A stretch of 8,992 nt of DNA from Candidatus Bathyarchaeota archaeon (GTDB lineage: Archaea; Thermoproteota; Bathyarchaeia; TCS64): contig JABXKY010000303.1 in assembly GCA_013619005.1 (NCBI GenBank), positions 1 through 8,992 on the forward strand, written 5' to 3'. Shown here piece by piece: positions 1 to 6,277 of the stretch (its first letter is position 1; each line of letters opens with the position of its first letter). The position numbers were made by a program, and so were the translations under genes. The notes beneath the pieces were generated by a model that did not search any database, was not told where the DNA came from, and saw nothing but the letters and a program-made list of their open reading frames with translations.

Positions 1-59
1 ATAACGATGATATGCCTCTGAGATCCGCAGAATATTGAAGAAATTAATAGGGAAAGATG
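1..59. other. short sequence downstream of pheT, no gene seen
   Basis: This 59-bp stretch follows the pheT stop codon. Read on the minus strand it is AT-rich with short pyrimidine runs that could help end transcription, but no run of five or more T is present. I cannot call a terminator or a gene in it. Confidence 0.4.
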
Positions 60-1721
60 TTATGAGGTGTGCTTGAACAGGACCTCAACGTCCAGCTCAA
101 GGGCCGCCACTGGCATCTCAAGGTCCCAGTTCCCTAGGACCTCTGGTTTTATCTCCCCTGCCCAGCAGAGGACGTCGTCGCCCAGCTTGGCTACGTAGCG
201 CCTGCCGGGTATGAAGCAGTCCCATCCTCCCTCCTCGACGGTGGCCTCCAGCTCCAAGTTCTCAAGGATGCTGTTCATGGTTGCCTTTATGTCGCTGAAG
301 TTGGCCCTGGCGTGGCACTGGACCATGGCCAGCCTCCTCAGGCTCCTTGCCCCCGTATCGGTTGTGGGGTCGATGACCACTATGTCGTCCACCTCATAGA
401 GGTTCTGGGGGTAGGGGTGGTGCTTGTTGAAGCTGAGAATCTCCATGATGCTGGGCAGCAGCCTGTTCCGCAGGCTGTCATATGCCTCCATCTTGGGGTT
501 CTCGGTCACGCAGATGAGCTCCTCGGGCAGGTTCATCCTGGTGAACAGCTTGTCCTTGTTGCTCATCATGAAGGTGACCACCTCAAGAAGGCCGTGGCCC
601 ACCATGAAGTTCCTGATGCTCCTGCTGAACACCTCCAATGCGTCCTCCCCTGCCTCGCTCAGCAGCGGCGGGATGTTGGGCTCGAAGTTGTCGTAATCGT
701 AGGCGATGGCGATGTCCTCCACCAGGTCGATGGGGTGCATGATGTCGGCCCTGTAGCACGGGATATGGGTCTTGATGATGTTCCAGACAACAGTGCCGCT
801 GTGGCCCATCTTCTCAAGCTCCGCCAGCGACTCCTCGGGGGTGAACTCCACTCCCAGGGTCTTGTTGACGTACCTGTTGTCAAGCTCCATCTCCCACGGC
901 TTCAGGTTCGGCGTCGTGAGCACTGACCCGTCTGGGTAGTGGTTGTGCACCTCGTGGATCTCGGCCCCCCTGTCGGCGAACATGGTGCAGATGACGTTCA
1001 GCACCTCGGTGATAGCCTTCAGGTCCGTGCCCGTTATGTCTATGAACAGCTCGGCCGTGAACTCGTTGACCCTGGTGTGCTCGCTGTTGATGATGGGGGG
1101 CATGGACAGCACCATGCCCTTGTTGTCGAGGATCATGGGATACTCGTCGTGCCCATCAAGTATCCAGGCGTACTCAATGCCCGTCTTCATGTCGTTGAGC
1201 ACCCAGTCAACCGTCTTTTCCTCTTCTTCTCCCAGTGGCTGGAACTCGAACTCACCCGGCTTCGTCGTGTACGTGACGGGGAACTCCACTACGCTCAGGT
1301 CGTGTATGCCTATGGCTACCTTCCTGCGCTTCCTCCCGTGGGTGACGTGCAGCTTCTCCTGCACCTGAATAAGGCTCCTGATGAGGGCGTCGTCGAACTC
1401 TATGTTCTTGAGGACAGCGGTCACGAAGAACGGCCTAACGCTCTGTGTCTTCTCATCGATATTGACCTTGTAATCTGATTTCTGGACAAAGTACTCCCTG
1501 AGACCCGTCTTGTCGCCTGTCCATGAAGAATAGGCCCTTGCCAAACCCTCGATGCTCAGCAGGTCCGGCCTGTTTGGGAAGACCTCGATGGAGAAACCGT
1601 CCTCGGTCTCGCCCTCCCAGCTGACGCCCATCATGGGCAGCCTGTTGCTTAGCTCCTCGACAGAGATATCATTCTCCAGTAGCTCCCTGAAATCCTCTAT
1701 GTTAACCTCAATAACTGGCAC
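60..1721 (-). CDS. pheT: phenylalanyl-tRNA synthetase beta subunit, archaeal type
   Basis: Beta subunit of the alpha2beta2 enzyme that charges tRNA(Phe) with phenylalanine in the cytoplasm; the beta chain carries the editing and structural modules. At 553 aa it has the length usual for the archaeal/eukaryotic form and lacks the extra N-terminal tRNA-binding domain of the long bacterial form. Visible parts are the conserved N-terminal stretch FPNRPDLLSIEGLAR (residues 48-62), a B3/B4 editing region at about 95-255, a B5-like region at about 265-345 containing YRADIMHPIDLVEDIAIAY (323-341), and the catalytic-like B6/B7 core at about 365-550. The start is GTG (1719-1721). A strong ribosome binding site, GAGGTGA at 1727-1733 on the minus strand, lies 5 nt upstream and overlaps the pheS stop. 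The stop is TAA. It is the second gene of a pheS-pheT operon with a 5-bp gap, so it is probably translationally coupled to pheS. Confidence 0.96.
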   Translation of the reverse strand: MPVIEVNIEDFRELLENDISVEELSNRLPMMGVSWEGETEDGFSIEVFPNRPDLLSIEGLARAYSSWTGDKTGLREYFVQKSDYKVNIDEKTQSVRPFFVTAVLKNIEFDDALIRSLIQVQEKLHVTHGRKRRKVAIGIHDLSVVEFPVTYTTKPGEFEFQPLGEEEEKTVDWVLNDMKTGIEYAWILDGHDEYPMILDNKGMVLSMPPIINSEHTRVNEFTAELFIDITGTDLKAITEVLNVICTMFADRGAEIHEVHNHYPDGSVLTTPNLKPWEMELDNRYVNKTLGVEFTPEESLAELEKMGHSGTVVWNIIKTHIPCYRADIMHPIDLVEDIAIAYDYDNFEPNIPPLLSEAGEDALEVFSRSIRNFMVGHGLLEVVTFMMSNKDKLFTRMNLPEELICVTENPKMEAYDSLRNRLLPSIMEILSFNKHHPYPQNLYEVDDIVVIDPTTDTGARSLRRLAMVQCHARANFSDIKATMNSILENLELEATVEEGGWDCFIPGRRYVAKLGDDVLCWAGEIKPEVLGNWDLEMPVAALELDVEVLFKHTS

Positions 1722-1726
1722 TCAAT

Positions 1727-3229
1727 TCACCTCGTCCACAACTTGGCCCGCCTAAGCAGGCCGATGTCGTTACTATACAGCTCCTTGATGTTTTTCACCT
1801 TGTAGCTCTGCATGACCAATCTGTCGAAGCCTGGGCCCCAAGCTAGTACTGGCACGTCAAGGCCCAACAGTGGCTTCACCACCTCTGGCCTGAACATTCC
1901 TGCCCCAAATAGCTCCATCCATGAGCCCCTTTCCTCGATCCAGACCTCGGCCTCCATGCTCATCTCCGTGTAAGGGAAGTAAGCCGGCCTGAACCTGAAC
2001 TTTGTCAATCCAAGGCCCTCAAGGTAAGCCTTGAGGTAGCCCTTCATGTCCCTGAAAGTCACGTCCTCGCCGATGACTATTCCGTCGGTCTGGTAGAACT
2101 CGGCCAGGTGGTTCCAGTCGATGGTCTCGTTCCTGAAGACCCTGCCGACGCTGAAGAACTTGGCTGGCAGGTCCTCTGGTTTGAGCTTCGCGATCTGGTT
2201 GACGCTCAAGCTCGTTGTGTGAGTCCTGAGCACTGTCCTCTTCGCCAACTCTGGGTCCCACTTATACTGCCATCCCTTGCTACCGGTTGTCCATCCGTTC
2301 TCGTGGGTCTGCTTGACCTGCTCCACCATCTTGGCGTCTGGCAGGTGCCCCTTGTAGGGTGTCTTCATGTAGAACGTATCCGCCAGGTCCCTTGCTGGGT
2401 GGTCCTGTGGCTGGTACAAAGCGTCAAAGTTCCAGAAGTTGAGCTCCAAGTAGTCTCCCTTCATCTCCTTGAACCCAAGCTCGACCCAGAACCTTCTGAT
2501 GTAATCGATTATCTGGCTGATGAAGTGGCGTTTGCCCGGCAACGTGTTGGGCACAGGGAGGGATACATCGTACTCCTGGAACCTTGACCCAATCCAGCCT
2601 CCCGTTGACAACAGCGCTGGGGTCAGCTGTGTGATAATATTGACCGTCTCTAGCTCAGAAAGCTCTGGGAGAACCTGTTCACCGAACTTTGTGATGTTGA
2701 CAAAACGCGTCGTGGATTCCGTGATGGTGGCCAGCTTCCTCTTCACCAGCTGGTCCAGCAAGTCCTCGTCAACGGGCTCACCCGCCTTGATGGCTTTCAA
2801 CGCAGCCTCCTCCGGGGTGGACTTGATTCCCTTCCCCTTGTCGGTGAGGCTTATGACGCCCCTGTCGATGTTGGCCCACCCATTCCGCCTAATCCATGCG
2901 AGGGCGATGTTCAGGGTCTCGAAGGTCCTCTTCAGGTCGGCGATGGCCATGCCCCCGTCAACCAGTACCTTGCGCAGGTTCTGCTCCGGCAGACCTTTTT
3001 CAAAATAAACGTCTCCCTCGTCGGTGAGGGATGTAAAACGTGAGACCTCTTCACTAAACTCAACTACGCCTTTCGTCATGGCCCAATCGGATGCCTTCTC
3101 CACCGCGTCCCTCCCGAGACCGGTGAGCTTGGATAGTTTGTCTGTGGTAGCCGTCTCCCCGCCGCTGAGGGCGTGGAGCAGCTTCCGCTCGTTCTCGTTC
3201 AGCCTTGTTGCTACTTCTTTTGGTTTCAT
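1727..3229 (-). CDS. pheS: phenylalanyl-tRNA synthetase alpha subunit, archaeal type
   Basis: Catalytic alpha subunit of phenylalanyl-tRNA synthetase (class II), which activates Phe with ATP and transfers it to tRNA(Phe). The N-terminal about 200 residues look like three winged-helix units, each ending in a similar 'F-T/V..LT-x-x-G' stretch (about 65-72, 126-132, 176-183), as in archaeal and eukaryotic alpha chains. The class II core follows: QPQDHPARDLADTFY (273-287), motif 2 with RVFRNE (363-368), the Phe-pocket region RPAYFPYTEMSMEAEVW (414-430), and motif 3 around AWGPGFDRL (463-471). P466 in motif 3 is where I would expect Leu, Met or similar. I chose ATG at 3227-3229 (500 aa): GGTGAG at 3237-3242 lies 7 nt upstream and the TATA box predicts transcription starting near 3246, which excludes the ATG eight codons upstream at 3253. 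The stop is TGA, 5 bp before pheT. Confidence 0.95.
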   Translation of the reverse strand: MKPKEVATRLNENERKLLHALSGGETATTDKLSKLTGLGRDAVEKASDWAMTKGVVEFSEEVSRFTSLTDEGDVYFEKGLPEQNLRKVLVDGGMAIADLKRTFETLNIALAWIRRNGWANIDRGVISLTDKGKGIKSTPEEAALKAIKAGEPVDEDLLDQLVKRKLATITESTTRFVNITKFGEQVLPELSELETVNIITQLTPALLSTGGWIGSRFQEYDVSLPVPNTLPGKRHFISQIIDYIRRFWVELGFKEMKGDYLELNFWNFDALYQPQDHPARDLADTFYMKTPYKGHLPDAKMVEQVKQTHENGWTTGSKGWQYKWDPELAKRTVLRTHTTSLSVNQIAKLKPEDLPAKFFSVGRVFRNETIDWNHLAEFYQTDGIVIGEDVTFRDMKGYLKAYLEGLGLTKFRFRPAYFPYTEMSMEAEVWIEERGSWMELFGAGMFRPEVVKPLLGLDVPVLAWGPGFDRLVMQSYKVKNIKELYSNDIGLLRRAKLWTR

Positions 3230-3266
3230 GTGAGGTCTCACCAACCTACACATCTAGGATAGTTCG

Positions 3267-3278
3267 AATTTAAAAATT
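3267..3278 (-). promoter_or_regulatory. TATA-box promoter for pheS-pheT
   Basis: On the minus strand AATTTTTAAATT is a plausible archaeal TATA element. Counting about 26 nt downstream puts the transcript start near 3246. That gives a short leader holding the GGTGAG ribosome binding site (3237-3242) before the ATG at 3229. The promoter is only about 30 bp from the stop of the upstream operon. This is a call by eye and no BRE was scored. Confidence 0.5.
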
Positions 3279-3290
3279 GGCTTGCTAATG

Positions 3291-3303
3291 AAAAAGTAAA
3301 AAA
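3291..3303 (-). terminator. T-rich archaeal terminator of the ABC/FtrD operon
   Basis: Immediately after the TAG stop of the FtrD-like gene the minus strand reads six T, then AC, then five T. Oligo-T tracts without a hairpin are the usual archaeal intrinsic terminators. The position, between the end of one operon and the promoter of pheS on the same strand, fits that job. Confidence 0.55.
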
Positions 3304-3308
3304 GGAGC

Positions 3309-3917
3309 CTAGATCGCGAAATCTAGCCCTGTCGAGCCGGCCTCTATGACTACCCCGTTCATTATACCCGTTGTCAGCTTGGGTGGCGGATAGTTCATGC
3401 ACCCACCTGTGAGTCCCTGGAGGGTCTCTATGTCCCAGATGGTCCCGCATGCATCGCATCTTAGGAACTTGCCCTCGACCATGTGGAAGCTGAACGATAG
3501 GCATGGTTCACACACACGGATGCCCGAGATGGTCTTGCCCTTGGGCGTTGATATGATTATCAAGGGCAGGTACTCTGCGTCCCTGTAGGTCGTCAGGTCG
3601 ATATCCCTGCCGATGTAGGTGAAATTCTCCGTCCTGTTGTCCAGCTTGATGTCCACGAATGTCAGTTTATTCATCTCGACGACGTCCTCGGGAACTGTTA
3701 CCCTGCCCGTCTCCGATGAGATCACCGCGTTGTCATAGAAAACGCCGGCTATCTCGGCTGGGTAATCTGGTCCTCCCATCTGGCTGATCCCCCAGTACCC
3801 CAGTACGATTACCAGGATAGCCCCCATCACAATGGTGTTCCTGTTTCCGCTGCTGCTCTGCTGTTGCTGCTGTCTCTTTCTCTTGTCCCTGTTCTTCCTA
3901 CTCTTTTTCTTTGCCAT
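3309..3917 (-). CDS. FtrD-like (DUF2318) membrane-anchored cysteine protein
   Basis: A 202-aa single-pass membrane protein. The N-terminus is strongly basic (KKKSRKNRDKRKR, residues 3-15) followed by five Gln and three Ser. One transmembrane helix follows at about 28-46, predicting a domain of about 155 residues outside the membrane. That domain holds CEPC (C136, C139), CDACGTIWD (C154, C157) and GGC (C173), with the spacing and the 'C..CGT.WD.ETL.G..GGC...P' pattern of the DUF2318/FtrD-like family, annotated as iron-sulfur or metal-binding membrane proteins. In Campylobacter a family member sits in the p19/ftr1 iron-uptake cluster beside FtsX-type permeases and an ABC ATPase, as here. Two starts are possible. 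I prefer ATG 3915-3917, which lies 1 nt after the ATPase stop with GGAGAG 9 nt upstream; ATG at 3924-3926 would add three residues but sits directly against that ribosome binding site. Stop TAG. It is the last gene of the operon. The bound metal and substrate are not determinable here. Confidence 0.78.
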   Translation of the reverse strand: MAKKKSRKNRDKRKRQQQQQSSSGNRNTIVMGAILVIVLGYWGISQMGGPDYPAEIAGVFYDNAVISSETGRVTVPEDVVEMNKLTFVDIKLDNRTENFTYIGRDIDLTTYRDAEYLPLIIISTPKGKTISGIRVCEPCLSFSFHMVEGKFLRCDACGTIWDIETLQGLTGGCMNYPPPKLTTGIMNGVVIEAGSTGLDFAI

Positions 3918-3918
3918 T

Positions 3919-4599
3919 CTATTCATCTCTCCTGTTTACTGTCATTATACCCCCGTCGATCATGCCGATGACCTTGTTCGCGATCACCGTGCGTGATTGA
4001 TCGTGGGTAACGAATACAATGGTCTGCCCCTCCCCGTTGAGGTCGGATAGCAGACCCATTATCCCGTCCCCCGTCTTCTGGTCAAGGTTGCCCGTTGGCT
4101 CGTCGGCCAGAAGTATCTTGGGCTCGTTCACCAGCCCCCTCGCCACGGCTACTCGCTGTTGCTCGCCGCCGCTTAGCTCGGTTGGCTTGTGGTCAGCCCG
4201 TTCATCAAGCCCCACCTTCTCAAGGCTATCATAGGCCCTGTCCTCCTGCTCCCAGCCGCTCACGCCGTCAATGGACAGTGGAAGCATCACGTTCTCCAAC
4301 GCCGTCAGGTACGGGAGCAGCTCAAAGGTCTGGAATATGAACCCCACGTTGTCCCTCCTGAACTTTGCCCTCATGCGCTGGTTCAGGCTGTAGATGTCAG
4401 ATTCATTGACAAGGACCCTGCCCGTGTTCGGGGTCAGGAGCCCTCCCAATGTGTATAGAAGCGTGGACTTCCCGCTCCCGCTGGGCCCGGTAACCGCCAT
4501 GAAGTCCCCTTCACTGATCTCAAGGCTCACGTCGTGGAGGGCGTTGACCTGGTTCCCGCCTATTATGTAGCTCTTGGTTACGTCGTTTACCGCTATCAT
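3919..4599 (-). CDS. ABC transporter ATPase, MacB/LolD-type
   Basis: Cytoplasmic ATP-hydrolysing subunit (226 aa) that would power the FtsX/MacB-type permease encoded just upstream. All ATPase motifs are intact: Walker [10 protein letters not shown] (38-46), Q-loop Q90, signature LSGGEQQ (142-148), Walker B ILLADEP (162-168), D-loop NLD (171-173) and H-loop H199. Length and motifs match the MacB/LolD/FtsE branch, whose members often drive mechanical work on extracytoplasmic substrates rather than simple import. ATG (4597-4599) directly follows the TAG stop of the permease with no gap. An AAGGCGA ribosome binding site lies inside the end of the permease gene, so translation is probably coupled. 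The stop is TAG, 1 nt before the chosen start of the FtrD-like gene. The substrate is unknown; macrolide-export labels often given to such proteins would be unsupported here. Confidence 0.92.
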   Translation of the reverse strand: MIAVNDVTKSYIIGGNQVNALHDVSLEISEGDFMAVTGPSGSGKSTLLYTLGGLLTPNTGRVLVNESDIYSLNQRMRAKFRRDNVGFIFQTFELLPYLTALENVMLPLSIDGVSGWEQEDRAYDSLEKVGLDERADHKPTELSGGEQQRVAVARGLVNEPKILLADEPTGNLDQKTGDGIMGLLSDLNGEGQTIVFVTHDQSRTVIANKVIGMIDGGIMTVNRRDE

Positions 4600-5748
4600 C
4601 TAAATCGCCTTCAATGCGCTCACTGGGTCTATCTTTGTGGCCCTCCACGTCGGGTACAGGCTCGCGACTAGGCAAGCCACCACCGAGATGGCTAGCGACA
4701 ATGGGACCACGAATCTGGGGACGTTGCCGATGCTAGTCGCCGTGGACAACACCAAGGGGCCGAGTAGAACCGATGATGCCACCCCCAGCCCTGCACCCAG
4801 CAAGCCTCCCGCCAGTCCAAGCAGGACTGCCTCGAACAGGAAGATCCTGTAAACGAAACTGCTGTCCGCTCCCAAGCTCAGGAACACGCCGATCTCCCTC
4901 CTCCTCTGGTGGACGGAGGAGACCATGGTGTTCATGACGCCGATGCATCCCGCTACAAGGACAACGGAGGCCAACCCCAGTGAGAAGCTGGCCGCCTGCT
5001 CGACGGCCATCATCCTGGTCTCAACGGCCTGTTTCACAGGCGTGGCCTTGACACCGGGAATTGCGTCCATTATCTGTTTTGAGATCTCCTCGACGGGGCA
5101 ATCAGAGCAAAGAGCTCCGATATCCACCACGCTGACCTTACCGGGTAGTCCCATCATCTCCTGGGCGGTGGCGAGGGGCAGGAAGACTGTGTAGTCGTCG
5201 TTCGAGCCCGTCTCGGACAGGTAGCCTGTCACCGTGAATGTCCTATCGTTCAGGTCAATTGATGACCCGATTGAAAGCTCTAGCGCACTGTAGACCTCCG
5301 AGCCTAGCAGCGTCTCATCGCTTCCCGGTTCAGGGATCTCGCCGTTGATGTCCCACCAGACCTTGAGGAGCCGCTCATCATCGGCGTTCACTCCCACCAT
5401 GAGGAGGTTTGACTCCTCGTACTCGGTCTGGCCGAACAGCTTCGGTGAGACTATCCTGATGTTAACGGCGTTCTCGATTGTCTCAAGGTTCTTGAGCGTC
5501 GCCTCGTCGAAGGTTGAGCTCCCCACGGTCACGCTCCCATAGGGTACGTTGATGCTTTTTGTGTCCGGGGTGACCACCACGTTTGGCCCGTATTTCTCGA
5601 CCTCCTCACCTATCTTGATCTCCATGCTGTTGGAGATGGTGACAGTGGCCACGATGACGGCTATCGCCAGGATCAGGCCGATGGAGTTGAGAACTGTTCT
5701 TCCCTTTCGCCTTGCGAGGTTCTTGAGTACGAGGTTTTCTGGGCGCAT
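4600..5748 (-). CDS. ABC transporter permease, FtsX/MacB-type
   Basis: Membrane subunit (382 aa) with the four-helix MacB/FtsX layout: TM1 at about 19-40, a large extracytoplasmic domain at about 42-250, then TM2 (about 253-277), TM3 (about 300-330) and TM4 (about 345-366). The loop after TM2, SVHQRRREIGVFLSLGA (278-294), is the cytoplasmic coupling region contacting the ATPase, and YPTWRATKIDPVSALKAI (365-382) is the usual C-terminal signature. The extracytoplasmic domain carries a CSDC pair (C214, C217), unusual for a MacB-type permease and possibly metal-binding or redox-active. I chose ATG 5746-5748 because the minus-strand TATA box at 5770-5777 is about 26 nt upstream, which would make the message leaderless. 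A TTG at 5779-5781 would add 11 residues but would lie upstream of the predicted transcript start. First gene of the permease-ATPase-FtrD operon; its TAG stop abuts the ATPase ATG. Confidence 0.9.
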   Translation of the reverse strand: MRPENLVLKNLARRKGRTVLNSIGLILAIAVIVATVTISNSMEIKIGEEVEKYGPNVVVTPDTKSINVPYGSVTVGSSTFDEATLKNLETIENAVNIRIVSPKLFGQTEYEESNLLMVGVNADDERLLKVWWDINGEIPEPGSDETLLGSEVYSALELSIGSSIDLNDRTFTVTGYLSETGSNDDYTVFLPLATAQEMMGLPGKVSVVDIGALCSDCPVEEISKQIMDAIPGVKATPVKQAVETRMMAVEQAASFSLGLASVVLVAGCIGVMNTMVSSVHQRRREIGVFLSLGADSSFVYRIFLFEAVLLGLAGGLLGAGLGVASSVLLGPLVLSTATSIGNVPRFVVPLSLAISVVACLVASLYPTWRATKIDPVSALKAI

Positions 5749-5769
5749 TTTGTTGGTCACTTGGTATGG

Positions 5770-5777
5770 TTTATATG
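5770..5777 (-). promoter_or_regulatory. TATA box of the permease-ATPase-FtrD operon
   Basis: The minus strand reads CATATAAA, close to the archaeal TATA consensus. Its centre is about 25.5 nt from the A of the permease ATG (5748), the spacing expected for a leaderless message. The first inverted repeat (5788-5806) starts about 10 bp upstream of it, next to where TFB would contact the BRE. Confidence 0.6.
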
Positions 5778-5787
5778 CCAATGGGGC

Positions 5788-5806
5788 GAACTATACTGCG
5801 TAGTTA
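5788..5806. promoter_or_regulatory. putative BlaI operator 1
   Basis: GAACTAT-ACTGC-GTAGTTA has two 7-base arms around a 5-base spacer, with five of seven arm positions paired (AACTA/TAGTT). It shares its geometry and most bases with the perfect repeat at 5825-5843, and the centres are 37 bp apart. It lies between the two divergent TATA boxes, about 10 bp beyond the permease TATA box and about 9 bp before the blaI TATA box. A BlaI dimer here could interfere with either promoter. That BlaI binds it is inferred from position and symmetry. Confidence 0.55.
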
Positions 5807-5815
5807 CCGCATGGG

Positions 5816-5822
5816 ATATAAA
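5816..5822 (+). promoter_or_regulatory. TATA box of the blaI-protease operon
   Basis: ATATAAA, in the context GATATAAAG, is a good archaeal TATA element. Its centre is about 24 nt before the A of the BlaI ATG at 5843, so the message probably starts at or within a few bases of the start codon. The perfect inverted repeat fills the space between this box and the ATG. Confidence 0.62.
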
Positions 5823-5824
5823 GC

Positions 5825-5843
5825 TAACTACAGGTGGTAGTTA
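5825..5843. promoter_or_regulatory. putative BlaI operator 2, perfect inverted repeat
   Basis: TAACTAC-AGGTG-GTAGTTA is a perfect 7-base inverted repeat with a 5-base spacer, overlapping the first base of the BlaI start codon. It resembles the TACA/TGTA-type dyads bound by BlaI/MecI in bacteria in being short, AT-leaning and located between promoter and start. Sitting over the expected transcription start, it would allow simple autorepression. The GGTGGT inside it could also act as a ribosome binding site if a leader exists. Confidence 0.65.
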
Positions 5844-6274
5844 TGAGTTCGGACACAGACTGGATAGGGTTTCAGCCCCACAAACGGGACCTAGGCAAGG
5901 TTCTGGGCGACCTAGAGGCAGACATAATGAAGACTATATGGACCATCCAGAGCGGAGACGTAAAGACCATACACAATGAGCTCAACAAGGAGAGGAAATC
6001 CGCGGTGACAACAGTGGCCACCGTCCTAGACCGCCTGCACGGCAAGGGGCTGGTCCAGCGGGAGCTTGTGAAGGGCGCGGGGGTCCGGTACGTCTACAGC
6101 CCAGCCATGACGAGGACCCAGTTCGACTCGACAGTAGTTAGGAACGTTTTCAAGGGACTGTTTGAATCCTTTGGTGAATCCGCCATATCATACCTGGCCC
6201 AGTCCACGGGAATCGAGGACCAGGATGCGTTGGAGGAACTCAGGAAGAAACTGGAACAGCTCAAGGAAGAATAA
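5843..6274 (+). CDS. BlaI/MecI-family winged-helix repressor
   Basis: A 143-aa DNA-binding protein of the BlaI/MecI/CopY family, whose dimers repress operons until removed, classically by cleavage after a partner membrane protease senses a signal. The winged helix spans about 20-90: LEADIMKTIW (24-33) matches the family's 'LE..IM..iW' opening, residues about 53-66 (SAVTTVATVLDRLH) are the recognition helix, and GVRYVYSPAMTRTQF (80-94) is the wing and linker. The rest is a helical dimerisation region ending in a charged EELRKKLEQLKEE. I chose ATG at 5843-5845, which fits the TATA spacing; a GTG at 5834 would add three residues. The stop is TAA, 3 bp before the protease gene. The bacterial pairing of BlaI with a membrane metalloprotease is reproduced here. 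The inducer is unknown, and no beta-lactam link should be assumed because archaea lack murein. Confidence 0.9.
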   Translation: MSSDTDWIGFQPHKRDLGKVLGDLEADIMKTIWTIQSGDVKTIHNELNKERKSAVTTVATVLDRLHGKGLVQRELVKGAGVRYVYSPAMTRTQFDSTVVRNVFKGLFESFGESAISYLAQSTGIEDQDALEELRKKLEQLKEE

Positions 6275-6277
6275 ACA

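Noticed and set aside
312..926. Long plus-strand open frames opposite pheT (312-926, 939-1478)
   Set aside because: They lie entirely antisense to a clear pheT gene, have low-complexity Val/Leu/His-rich translations, and no recognisable motifs. They follow from the codon usage of the real gene.
3238..3504. Minus-strand open frame across the end of the FtrD-like gene and the pheS promoter
   Set aside because: It runs in another frame through a conserved cysteine domain, a terminator tract and a promoter, and has no motif of its own.
3846..3873. CTG/CAG-rich stretch encoding the glutamine run as a phase-variable repeat
   Set aside because: It is short and interrupted by other codons (CAA and non-repeat bases), so slippage is not supported.
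3919..5748. Labelling the ABC pair as a macrolide exporter (MacAB)
   Set aside because: The MacB resemblance is only at family level. No MacA-like adaptor is present, and the FtrD-like partner points elsewhere.
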